Assembly: GCF_008831285.2 (NCBI RefSeq)
Contig: NC_045138.2
Location: forward strand, 35,517,115-35,581,114
Direction: 5' to 3'
Source: Nymphaea colorata
Lineage: Eukaryota; Streptophyta; Magnoliopsida; Nymphaeales; Nymphaeaceae
DNA: 64,000 nucleotides
Shown here: piece after piece, positions 1-40,308 of the stretch
Position numbering within the stretch: the stretch's first letter is position 1
Layout: each line of letters begins with the position of its first letter
Position numbers and translations under genes: made by a program
Notes under the pieces: model-generated
The model's input: only the letters and a program-made list of their open reading frames with translations
Databases searched by the model: none
Told to the model about the DNA's origin: nothing

Positions 1-22545
<22,545 letters not shown>

Positions 22546-22669
22546 GGAAGCGTCGATAAGTGAAGATAACTCAAACCTGATATAACTCCTTCTTCCTCCT
22601 CCGCTTCCTTTTCTTAACGGAAGGATTTCAGAGAAGATAATGCATTTCCTCTTCTTCCTGGAGAAGCTA

Positions 22670-22677
22670 AAACCCTA
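22670..22677 (-). promoter_or_regulatory. Telo-box upstream of GYRA
   Basis: AAACCCTA on the plus strand (TAGGGTTT on the coding strand) lies about 125 bp upstream of the GYRA ATG. Telo-boxes are known promoter elements of plant genes for translation and organelle biogenesis. Function here is inferred from position only. Confidence 0.5.
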
Positions 22678-22768
22678 GCGCGGTAGATTTTGCAAAAGGG
22701 CGCGAAGATTTTGGCTCTCATCATCTTGGCCGTCTTATAGAGGATAGAGAAGGCAGTTCGGGTTCCCC

Positions 22769-22927
22769 GGTTTGGACACGGTTCAGACACGAAGAGAAAG
22801 GTCTCGCGGTTAGTTACGGTGCCGCGGTTCGGACACGAAGGTCAGGAGTTCTGCGGTTCAGATACGAATCAGACACGTAGGGAAAGGTTTGGACACAGCG
22901 GTAATGGTTCCACGGTCCGAACACAGA
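22769..22927. repeat. Degenerate GGTTCGGACACGAAG repeats upstream of GYRA
   Basis: At least seven variants of TTCGGACACG (TTTGGACACG, TTCAGACACG, TTCGGACACG, TTCAGATACG, ATCAGACACG, TTTGGACACA, GTCCGAACACA) lie within about 160 bp. Spacing is irregular, so it is not a simple minisatellite. It ends about 220 bp upstream of the GYRA start codon. Confidence 0.65.
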
Positions 22928-24309
22928 AGGAATGGCTAACGCCGACTGTGCACCAGAGCTGATACCGCCGAGTTTTTCTCAAATTGATTAAATAATATGG
23001 TGCAGGACTTTCGCAAATAATACTTGGTTTCTTATATAGTGCCTATGCGACTGACAATTTGCTAGAAAGTTAATAACGTCAAAAAAGCAGTCGAAAGCAA
23101 ATATTGTCTTTGACACAAACCAATTTTACAGCTGAGCAATTTACTTAGAAACTGTTGTACCATTGAGTTTGTGTTTTTGTCATTTTCGAACATATAGTAT
23201 GTCCTCAGGTCCGTCATTTCCATCAAGACTCGAGAGGTGCTATAAAAATTGTAGTTTTCACATGTAAAAAAAAAGTATAACATGGAATAAGCTATGAAGA
23301 GTGCTTTAACAATCGGTTCGTCAAATTTGCAAAGGTGTCGATTTGGTGAAAGAGTCGCTTGATCATTCGGTTGAATCCTTATTGAATCGGCAAAAAGTAT
23401 TAATTAAAGAGCCCAGTTAAAGACTTATTTGAGATATAAACAAACTAAGAATAAAACAAGCACTTGTGGCAGTCTTAAATTAGCAAACTAGTTCGCCACG
23501 CCGACAAATAAGATGGTCGCCTTCTTATGTATATAGCTACTTATTGATGTTTCTATTCTTGTTACAGTTCAATGTGGGGATCTCTTGTAGACGATACAGT
23601 ACCAGTAACCTAGAGTAGTGCCATTCCCCGGGGACCTGCCACCGTCCTCGTTTGCTCGATCCAGAAGAAGGTTGGCAAAGGCAGGAGATTCAGGTGGCTA
23701 AGAACCCGGTGAAACGCGATCTGCTGGCAGTCATTTTATCTGCCGCGTCCCATCACCATTTAAGACAACGCATATAGGATTGATTTCATAGATATAAAGT
23801 ACCGAAAGGTGGCTACTCTAACGTCCTGGTTCATAGACGTAAAGATGCGTGATTAGATTCAAAAAAGGAATGAAGTTTCACTTGGTCGATTCCCCTTAAT
23901 CAGTCGCAGGTTTCTATCTTCAACGTCAAATGGAGGTCCAAGGTTAGACTTCCGCAGGCGGCTCTCAAGAGTTCCAAAACAAAAGCACGTACTGTTTATT
24001 CCTGTTACTAGACTCTTCATCCTTCTTATCGTAGTTTCTCACTTTCTTGAGAAATATTTTTCTCATAGTGAAAATTCCACTTCTAGCTTCTATTTTCATA
24101 TGCTTAAAGAGAGACCACCTTTTGTGATGTTTTTAATAAAAGCCACACCTCAAATAAAAAGTCTGAATCGCTACTCTACGCTTTTCTACAACTAAGTTTA
24201 TTTAAAGCTCTCATTCCATGGTTTCCTTTTAACTATAGCTCTTACTAAAGAAGACTGCAGAAGCCATTAAGTTTAAAATTAGAGGCAAAAGAAATATGGA
24301 ACAGGTTAT

Positions 24310-24348
24310 GTGTTATAGGGAGGCGCGAAAGGAGCCTCCCCGTAACAC
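24310..24348. repeat. Imperfect 15-bp inverted repeat (hairpin)
   Basis: GTGTTATAGGGAGGC (24310-24324) pairs with GCCTCCCCGTAACAC (24334-24348) at 13 of 15 positions across a 9-base loop. An A-run follows at about 24361. It may be a transposon terminus or a stem in a non-coding transcript. It lies about 295 bp beyond the REX1-B stop codon. Confidence 0.6.
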
Positions 24349-24642
24349 CCATGTCGCCCTAAAAAAAAAAAAGCTGAAAAAAGAAAAGTTCTCATTTTTT
24401 CTTACAATGAATGCACCCGTTGTAATATCCGAGACTGGGTCAGGTGACTAGCCTGACTAAAATCTACTCCTGGTCTGGGAAGTCCATTGGCGACCATCTC
24501 CGGGACGAGGATCAGGCATCTCACCAGCTCCCAAAGAGGTTAAAATGCACGGTGGACTGAAATCTTAGGAATATGTACCATGCAATTCTTATTAACCGAC
24601 ATTCACTGACAGTCGCTTTACATGCTGGAGACAGAAGAGTAA

Positions 24643-27502
24643 TCACACGGCCTCTAGCGCGTCAATTTCATATCTGACTTCCTCCAAATGTTCATTGATA
24701 CACGTTACCGCATCCTGCACTCCCCTTATGGCTTCATTCAAAGAATTGTCATACTCGGCGTCTGCCTCAGCATCTTCCGTTCCAGTGGCTTCTGTGATCT
24801 CGCATACATGTATGCACTGATGCTCGGTAGGCTTGGTGAACGTGCACTTTTCATGGCTTATGAGCCGCTCCGATGGCCTGCCAGCTTTCTTCAGCACTTG
24901 TATTCTTGCTGTCTTTGGATGGAATACAAGAAATTGATCACAAAGTGGAAGTTCACGAAAGTGAATCTTCAAGAAACAGCAAACAGTGTCTACAGAGAGA
25001 AAAAAAGCATTGCACATCCAGACACTCAAAAAATGATTAAAGGCATGGATCTTATAAAGGCATCAAACCTACGATAAAAACTAGAGAATTATGCTCAGTA
25101 AAATGCTTCAAGAACACATCATACTGCTTATGCCAGTAAAAAAAATACTTTACTAATTAATTCTTCCTTGAACAAAATTTCTGTTAACTTATTTTAGGGC
25201 AGAAAGAAGACACCAATATTTTTGGAAGTGAATCTGAAGCAAAAGCAGTTTATAGATCCAAAAACGAAACAAGTTCGATTGGCATCTGAAATTAGGAAAC
25301 AAAGCACAGAAGCCTGGTACCAAAAATTTAACCCGCTATGAAATGCAGGGAATATAATAGCATTTCATAAACCATACTATATCCACAAATTTGAGTTAGT
25401 AATCCCACTGAGATATTCAAACAGCTAAAAGGCCACTCCATTGTGAGGTGCATACCAGGTGCAACTTCTGTTTTTCATGTGCCTGAACTGATTTCAGCAG
25501 GTCAGCAAGATCATTTCGGTGGAACACAGGATTTGAGAGCACGGATTCCATTTCAAGGACCTGAAGATGTGGATGTCAAATTATTTCTCAGTATACGTGA
25601 ACAAAAATGGCTGCACGACATAGTATGAAGAATGATACCAAAAAAAACAAAAAAAATCTTATTCTTGCCATCCGCCTGCCACCAACATGCCCACCCAATT
25701 ATCCAGAATATAAAAGAAAATCAATTGGGGCAATTAAATATTGTCATCAAGAAGGATGATACGAGCCTTCAAAACGTAGCTTTTTATTTTCACACAGCAG
25801 TATCTTTACAGGAATGCATAAGCAGAAGCATTGTTCGTGGATATGCATACATAGTTACATACAGAGTGAGAAATAAAATGTAGTGTGTGTCCCTATTGAT
25901 TATATGAAAATTAAGTGCAAGATACTGATGAGCAATTGGTTGAGGAGTTGAAACCTGCACGGTGAATACCAAGCTCCTAATATACCTTAAAAAAAAAATC
26001 ATTACAAGGCCTTGCAGGCATTAGGAGGATGGAGATTTCAGACAAATTAAATATTTTGACAGAAATATAATCACCCACTTGTTTGGAACAATCGTTAAAC
26101 TCCAGTGTGATCTCACTGCAAAGCTGTTGATAGATTGCATCACCTCCTGTCACCATATATTCTGCAAAGCCCCTGTCAAGGTTCCGAACATAGTTGCCAA
26201 TTAAGTTCTGGATGTAATAGCCATGAGCATCAGCGATTCAGCAGTACTTCGACAGATCATGATATTATGACAGTGGCCAGAGGGTAAAAAACAACTCTCG
26301 TAGCAACAGAATCGCTTCAAAATTCAAACAGTCAGCAGTCTATAAACATGGCAACATCATCATACTTCACTACTTCAGTTTTCAATTGTCAAAAAGCATA
26401 TCTTCTGTTTTTCTTTTTTTCTCTTTGGGTGGGCTTCTGGTATCTGAATACCTTAAACCCTTGCATGCTTGATCCTTTTCTTTTATTTTCTCACAGGCAA
26501 AACTTATCAGGAGATATTCTCATGTTTACAAAGTACTGATGCCAATAATGGTATTGTTGCTTGAGCTGGAAAGTCTCATTAACTAAACGCATTGCTCCTG
26601 TATCATATCTAGCAATAAGAGGAATTGATTGTTTGCTTGTTATGAATATACTGTTTGCAGCACATAAGTATATCCTAATGCACAGTAGGAGCTAATAAAT
26701 AAGACAACCAAAACCATAAAATGCATTCTGCAGTGGCGAAACCAGTAACCTTCTTGATAGGTGGAGACCCTTTAACGAACTCCGCAGAAGTTTTGTTTAT
26801 TACAAGTGCATAAAAATACAAAAACCAAGGAGAAAGGTTGCGAATCCTGAACTCTCTTAAGCCATGGCGTACCAACTTGCATTTTTACATCACTTGACCT
26901 TACTTTCTTAATTTTGGTGGTTTGGCTGTCAAAACATCAAAGCTATTAGTCGTACTGGCGCAGCAGCAAGCAGAGCTAATATGAAGAATACCCAAATGAA
27001 TTATTCAGGGCCATTCTTTTGAGTTAGGATGCAGACGCACGAGAATACAACATCAGAGATTCTAAACCATGAGCCAATATCAACTTAGTCCATATCGTGT
27101 GCATATGTAACCATCAGTAAACAACAACGCAGGATGACTGCATTAGGAAATTACTCTACGAAATACCAACTTGAAGCTGAAAAAATGAAACGTCGTGTTC
27201 TCACTCAACAAGAGGCGACTTCCGAAGGGTGTCTTTCCATGCATTCGCTTCTCCTTAAAAAACAAACTCTGATATACTCGAGATGCAATTCTCAATCATG
27301 CGCATTTTGTTTTCTTTCCGATTAAGGAGACGCTTCCAAACGCCCACGATAACTATGAATAATTCAGAAATTGGTTGTGCTTCGAATACCTCCGCAGTCT
27401 TTCATATGCAGCAGCCCTGCGCTGCTGGACGCCAAGGAATCGACGAAGCAAATCAATCAGCTGAGTGGACGTTGAGATTATCTCCTTCCCATCCACCTCC
27501 AT
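24643..27502 (-). CDS. DNA repair REX1-B family protein (REX1BD-like), four exons
   Basis: The 193-residue product resembles the REX1-B ('required for excision 1-B') family. That family is named for a Chlamydomonas DNA-repair locus and is conserved in plants and animals, but its biochemistry is poorly known. Exons: 27502-27390, 26172-26079, 25560-25456, 24912-24643. Phases are continuous (113, 94, 105 and 270 nt). The start is the first ATG after an in-frame stop. Visible family features are LIDLLRRFLGVQQRRAAAYE then RGFAEYMVTGGDAIYQQLCS (residues about 15-57), ITLEFNDCSKQVLEMES, QEKQKLHL-type sequence as AHEKQKLHL, RIQVLKKAGRPSE, and a C-terminal helix AINEHLEEVRYEI-like (INEHLEEVRYEIDALEAV). 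It looks largely helical, with no signal peptide or membrane segment. It is divergent from the AAA ATPase gene to the right. The family name is from memory and needs a profile search. Confidence 0.8.
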
Positions 27503-28518
27503 TCCCACCCGAACCTCGTCAGATGGTCCTACTTATTACTGCTTACTCCTCCAAATCAGTAATCCAGGTAAACTGTCACATAAAACACGCAAAATTATCC
27601 AAACCAAACCAAAACATAGAAAGAAAATCACAACCAATCAGCGGGCCAACAGAGAATCAAAGAGAAAACGATTTAAAAGACCCAGAAATCTCTCTTCTCA
27701 AACACAGCAAACATAGCTTCTATTACGAAACCCATGCGCATAATCGGAGAAGAGAGGAAGAAACTAACCTCCGATAAGCAGAGCAACACAAGAGAAAAGG
27801 GTGTGACGGAAAGGACCCGAGAGAGGGAGGGAGAGGACGCCAAGTCGTGGGAGCAGGGAAAAAGGTCGGACCAGATGGGCCACCAGGCGATCGTAGCTAC
27901 GAGTAGTTTTGGCCCTTAGGCCGTCTCCGACCCGACCCCAACCGAAGTCCTGCTCTCTTCCTGGTCGGGACGAACAAATCGACCGGAGACCTCGGAAGTT
28001 CCAAGGCAACTATACAATAAGTTTATATTAAAAATGTCTTGCATACGGTTTAGTTACTTCATTTTCGCCTCACCAGGTGTAGAAAAAGTTGATTCTGGAA
28101 CCGAACCGGCGGCGGCTTGTTCACCAACTCAGCTGAATGAGCTTGAATCGCTTTACGGTATTGAGAAAATAATTGTTGAAAAATAAAAATTTAAACGGTC
28201 GCTAATTTAATTTAGAAGAAATCACAAAATAATTTTAAATAAATAGTTGCTGACGCTTGGTACTTTTGAATTGGCAACCGAATCGAATCTGTTTTCCACT
28301 GACTCGATTCGAGTCGGCCGATTCAGCCAACAGATTTCCCTCTGTAGTGATAAAAGAGGAAAAAACGGATGCAAGTGAACTCCGTTTAACTCGCTCTCTT
28401 CCCGTTGCCTTTCGTCTGCGAGAAGAAAGAAGAAGAAGAAGAAGAAGCGTGCCCTTCAGCGAGGGAAGACACATATGCGGATTCTTTCAGCCCGTTCTGT
28501 TCCCTTTTGGTCTCCAGG
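27503..28518. other. Shared upstream region of two divergent genes
   Basis: About 1 kb separates the ATGs of the REX1-B gene (minus) and the AAA ATPase gene (plus). It should hold both 5' untranslated regions and both promoters. A GAA/AGAAG-rich purine tract at about 28421-28447 lies in the probable 5' leader of the AAA gene. I see no convincing TATA box for either gene. Confidence 0.6.
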
Positions 28519-35223
<6,705 letters not shown>

Positions 35224-35526
35224 GAATTGGGCATGTTTTCTGATGCTGCAAACTCATCGCCGTCATCATCACAATGATAGATGCCGTACTTTCAGCTGAA
35301 GTGGCATTTCTTCCGTTTTAACGCAGAAGTGATCGACTAACCATGAGATTGCCTATTGATTATCCATCCCTGCATTGGGTTACACTCGCTGCTTAGCTGA
35401 TGTAGCGGGAAAGGTCCTGTGCGTTGTTGCAGACGATTGTATATATTGTTGTTGTTTTTTCCCTTGATTCTTTCTTTTGTTGATATGGTAAATTGGTCCT
35501 TTGTGTGCGTAACAGAGTTGATTGGT

Positions 35527-35532
35527 AATAAA
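35527..35532 (+). terminator. Poly(A) signal of the AAA ATPase gene
   Basis: AATAAA occurs about 300 bp after the stop codon in T-rich DNA. Plant signals are loose, so this is only the best candidate. Confidence 0.4.
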
Positions 35533-36917
35533 TGGCACAAAGGTGTTCCACTTCTGGTCTACTTTTAAACTGTATCCGAGGTTCATACTTGAGAAAGGTT
35601 GCCCTAATTTTTTTTATTGATTATTCGAGGGAATTCATGAGATGAGGCAACGTTAATGTCGCTCCATATTGAGCGTTGAGCGCATCAGCTGACATCTTGC
35701 CGATAAGGTATGGGACCTATGTGGGTTTATAGTTGTCGAGTTCAAAAAAGTTTGAAATGGGGTGACACAGAACAATGACGTAAGCATGCTCATATTTGCA
35801 ACTGTAGCTGAGGCTTATTCTTTTTTTTCTTTTTTAAAAAAGTACTGGAGATATGCAGGCCCTGCTGCAGTCATTTTTTTGGTGAGTGGGTGGGGTCCAG
35901 GTCGGAGCTCTCACTTTGACATCTTTTTAATGCTTTTGGTGCAACAAGGTACTGTTCTAAGGTACTGTTTTAGATTTATATATTGGTGTCTTTTTTTTTT
36001 TTTTTTCTGCCGTACATGGTTAATGTTTTCAAGATTCTAAACGAAAGTTGACTACTTACCAAACCCCATCATTTTTTTTTTCGCTAACCCACTCAAGGAC
36101 CCAACCTTTATAGAAAACTGTTTGACCGTGGATCTGAAATTCACAGGAACCTAAGATCTTAAATATCAGATCTATGGATGTCAGTGAAACGTAGCATTTT
36201 CGAGGTGTACACAGGTAAGAGCAGGCCAGAATTATTTCCGACAATGACGGTCTATGTCTGCCGCAAAAACCAAAAAATGCAAAGATGCAAACAAAAGGTC
36301 CTGCAAAAAGAGATACGATTGGATTTGGACCTCGATGAGACTACCACGTTTACTGTGTATAAGAACGCAGTGACAGAAATAAGCTTTAGCTTAAAGGTCC
36401 AATCCATTTGCTGCTGGACGGTCACGACCAGTTGGACCGAACGCAGAAGTCATATCTGATCAACCGTCAGATGGACATGGCCGACGCTTTCGTGTGTGAG
36501 AGATGAACGTGTTTCCCTTCTTTTACGTGGACTTGACTTGGAAAAAGGTGTCCGGAACAAGTTTTCACTGTTGAATAAAAGGAATGACCTCCAGACAATT
36601 TGGTGGATCTTGCCGACCACATTCATGGGGTCAGAATTTTAATTGATGGGCCTCTGCAGCGTAAAGATGCATGGAAAGGTATCGTCCCGTGTAAACGCGA
36701 GATGCTCTTCCATCTTTAGTTTTATTGCTGCGATCGATCGTTTTCTGTTTGTTTCTGCGCAGCTGAGAGGATGTTGAATCGACTCCTACCAAAGAGTATG
36801 GAACTCTGGACCACCTCCAAACCTCAGTCATTCAAACTTCACTCCATAGGTATCAGTTCAGGGTAATTAACCCATTACTGTGTCCCATTCAAATAGTAAA
36901 TGAACCGTACGTAGGCT

Positions 36918-36924
36918 TATATAT
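36918..36924 (+). promoter_or_regulatory. TATA-like element of the first MATE gene
   Basis: TATATAT, in the context CTTATATATGATAC, lies 126 bp upstream of the ATG. That fits a transcription start near 36950 and a leader of about 100 bases. No other signal was confirmed. Confidence 0.4.
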
Positions 36925-39900
36925 GATACACCAACCTCCAGGATGATCCAATTCATTACAGCCAGCCTGGATTAGGCAGGGTTAATCCTCCTCCTCCGGA
37001 GATCTCCCTCCAGCGTCTCACTGCACACCTCCCTCCCAGGGGCGAAGGAATGGAGAACGATCTTGGAACACGGCTTCTAATTAGTACCTCAGGCTGTGAG
37101 GAGGAGGGAGGTCCTCTGCGCCAAAGGGTGTGGGAGGAGTCCAAGAAGCTGTGGGTGGTTGCTGCACCTGCCATCTTCACAAGGTTTACAACGTTCGGTA
37201 TCCCCGTCATCGGCCAAGCTTACGTCGGCCACATCGGCGGCACAACAGACCTCGCCGCCTTCGCACTGATCTTTACAGTTCTTGCCCGCTTCAGCAGTGG
37301 AGTCCTGGTAATTCTTACCTTTGAGTTAGTTTGCAGTCTCATACTGTACAGATTCGGAGCTCTCCGTTCAGTTGGTTTCTGTATCTAAAATTTCAGACGA
37401 TCGCAGTCTGACCTATACATTCATTTACGTATATGTGAAAGGCAGGCCGCTCTAACATTTCAAGACATGACGCCATGTCATTGATTTGCTAGAAAATATG
37501 ACTTAAAAAGCTAGATAGACTTACAAGGAAATCAACCATGACGAATCCACGAATGCATTTCAACTTGCTTGAAATCGTGAGCTACTATGAGTTTTTGATG
37601 GATGTGAATCTTCTTGGATCTCAAATCACCTCGAATCGGAATCTATCAACCACAGATTTGAGCGGTTGGCTTCAAGGCACGCACTTGATCGGTTGGATAT
37701 GGTTAATTATCAGGTCTTTTTTGAGGCGTCTGGATTTATTTATTACACTTATATGAGGCATCTCAAACTACTTTATTTTTTTTTCTTTTAATTTCAAAAT
37801 AAGTAGTTAAGCACCATATTTTTGGCTCTTAATAATATCGAAGGGAATGAACCTTTTACTTGGATGTCTAAATGGTGAACCAATTCAAATCAGATCATGG
37901 CCTCAAAGAAACATGATAATTCACATGTGCATCTGATCAAATGGCTTGGTTCTAACCATAGGGTAAGATGGCAAAAGGATGATATCACCAACATGTCTTT
38001 TCTTCGACCCGCGGCCACTTCTTTTCTATTAATATTAATATAAAGGGCGGACCGCAGATTAGGGGAAGTTACCCCTTGTCGCCGCAATCGGGTCTCAAAT
38101 CCAAAGTGGACTCATCTCAAATTCCATGGATGTGTTTATTCGCCCCTCCCCGTTACACTAGTACAAACAGGGTCATCCGCTACGACTGCTGTGTATAATT
38201 GGACCGTAAATCCATGGTTTTCCTTTAACCGTGGATATGGAAACTGGGCTTTACAGCAGTTTGGATCTAGATCATCTTGGATATGAAACTCAAGGCCACC
38301 AAACGCCCTTGGTATCGGTATGGAGGGAACTTTTGCCATCGGATAACAATTTTCTTTTTAAAGAAAAAATAAGTTCCATTCGACTCTTAATAAAGACGAA
38401 GTAATCAATAGATTTTTATTGTCGGTTTGGAGACGTCCGACAAAATGGGAATCAATAGGCTTTTGTTAATTAGCGCTTTAATCATTGACCATCTCAGCTC
38501 AGCCGGACATGCAGCCCAAAGCAATTGATTTATTTAGATCTGAAAATGGGATTCCGCGACGGTTGACACAATTCAATGATCAAAAGAAATTTCTCAAAAT
38601 TGGTAGCTTATAAAATTCAATCTGACAACCCGACTAAAACTATAAGCATTAAAATTTTCATGTTCTGAAACATCAAAGTCATGAGCATAACTATGATAAA
38701 TACAAATAAAAAAGATAAAAAGGGATGTGTGTGTTCGTAGATTTTAAGCATTTTCTGATAACATTGTTTGGTTAATGGTTGCATGAAGTTGGGGATGTCG
38801 AGTGCATTGGAGACGCTCTGCGGGCAGGCATATGGGGCAGGACGGCACCACATGCTGGGCATCTATCTTCAGCAGTCATGGATCGTGCTCCTCTGCACCG
38901 CCACCTTGCTACTCCCTCTTTTCATCTTTGCACCGACCATCCTAGCGCTGGTTGGTCAGGCGGAGGAGATAGCACAAGCCTCTGCCTCCATATCTCTCTG
39001 GTTCATTCCCGTCCTATACGCTTTCCTCTTCTCCTACACGCTCCAGATGTATCTTCAGTCACAGAGCAAGAACTTGATTATTAGCTACTTGGCAGCTCTC
39101 TCCATATTGCTTCACGTATCCCTTTCATGGCTTATTTCATCAAAGCCGGGTTGGGGGGTTCATGGGGTCATGTTCTCCATGAACCTTGCCTATTGGATAC
39201 CAAACGTTGGACAGTTTCTCTTTGTTTTCTGTGGTGGCTGCCCGAGAACATGGACAGGCTTCTCCACTCGTTCATTCGCCAACCTTTGGCCAGTGGTTAA
39301 GCTCTCCGCTTCGTCAGGTGTAATGATCTGGTAAGGTCCTTCACCTCACTTTTCAGTAATCCATCAGTGTAAACTTAGTTCACAAGATTGCTCACTGTTA
39401 TGTTTAATTAATTTATCCCCGTGTTACTGTGTACACCAATTCTGAAAAGATCTGGATTTGGAGTTCATGGAGAAGGGTTCTGGTTAAGAGTACTGGTAGC
39501 ATTCATGAGGCCATTTACTACAGGAAACTGGGTATGCTAGCTTGGTACATTTTGATACAATAACTCGAACCCCGACACATGGTTGACAAAATTAAATGCA
39601 TATATATATATATATATGGCTTCTCAGGCCTCCTCTCCCCTCCCTACTGGGGCCTTCCAACTTTAGGGTGGTGAGAGAAATAGCTATAGTTAATGCATCA
39701 ACGATGAATTCATCCTCCTGGTTCGACGACTGATCAGAAAAATGTCTAGCACGTCATAAAACTGACGAACCTCGGGGTAGAGGGCGAAGAAGCCTCATGC
39801 CATGTGTTCAACGCTTTATCTGAACCCCATTAATTGGTTGATGCTTACAGCATAGATAGTCAATTTTGTGACGATCTCGATCGCCACGCTGGTTGTGTGA

Positions 39901-40126
39901 ACAGTTTGGAGCTCTGGTACAATTCGGCACTTGTCTTACTGACGGGAAACATGAGAGACTCTAAGATTGCCACTGATGCTCTTTCTATCTGGTACGTCAT
40001 CGTATCTAATTAGTTCTTAAACTTGGGTTGTTTGAACCATAATTTGTCTAAGACAGTACGTACCTCACAACAACGTCGTTTCAGTATAATCCTCGTCGGT
40101 TTGTTCACAGCCTCAACATAAACGGG

Positions 40127-40129
40127 TAG
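40127..40129 (+). other. In-frame TAG in MATE copy A (Trp in copy B)
   Basis: The codon after GGG in exon 4 is TAG. The aligned codon in copy B (exon 46357-46413) is TGG within ISGW, a conserved MATE position. A single G-to-A change explains it. The frame was checked from the start codon through 887 coding bases of exons 1-3. Confidence 0.85.
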
Positions 40130-40247
40130 GAGATGATGATATCCCTGGGATTCCTTGCTGCAGCCAGGTACGGCAACTTTGTCGCTTTGCTAATTCTTAA
40201 TGTATAACATTAAGATCTGAAAATTTTGAAGTTAATTAACTAAATGC

Positions 40248-40249
<2 letters not shown>

Positions 40250-40286
<37 letters not shown>

Positions 40287-40308
40287 GTGTATATATATAT
40301 ATATATAA
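40250..40308. repeat. (CT)n and (AT)n microsatellites in intron 4 of MATE copy A
   Basis: About 17 CT units, with interruptions, are followed by about nine AT units. Confidence 0.9.

Larger units (their letters stand above)
22546..24642. other. Intergenic region between GYRA and the REX1-B gene
   Basis: The first roughly 180 bp upstream of the GYRA ATG is probably 5' untranslated region and promoter. It contains a telo-box and a purine-rich coding-strand tract. A degenerate GACACG repeat follows (22769-22927). The 23.0-24.3 kb stretch is AT-rich with no supported gene. A strong hairpin lies at 24310-24348. The REX1-B 3' untranslated region probably occupies the DNA just left of 24643. Confidence 0.6.
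35224..37049. other. Intergenic region between the AAA ATPase and the first MATE gene
   Basis: This holds the 3' untranslated region of the AAA gene up to about 35550, then AT-rich DNA with T-runs (35821-35845, 35989-36006). The last few hundred bases are the MATE promoter. No supported gene is seen here. Confidence 0.6.

Noticed and set aside
24420-24560. Sequence resembling the start of a plant LTR (GTTGTAATATCC)
   Set aside because: No second LTR, primer-binding site or polyprotein remnant is visible nearby.
28405-28518. Upstream extension of the AAA ATPase frame
   Set aside because: The extension begins at TTG, not ATG, and encodes a low-complexity purine-tract peptide. ATG 28519 is the first real start.
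39450-39535. Stretch in MATE copy A intron 2 with GATTTGGAGTTCATGG, faintly like exon 3
   Set aside because: The resemblance lasts only a few codons and gives no MATE residues beyond them. The real exon 3 at 39905 matches copy B in length and sequence.
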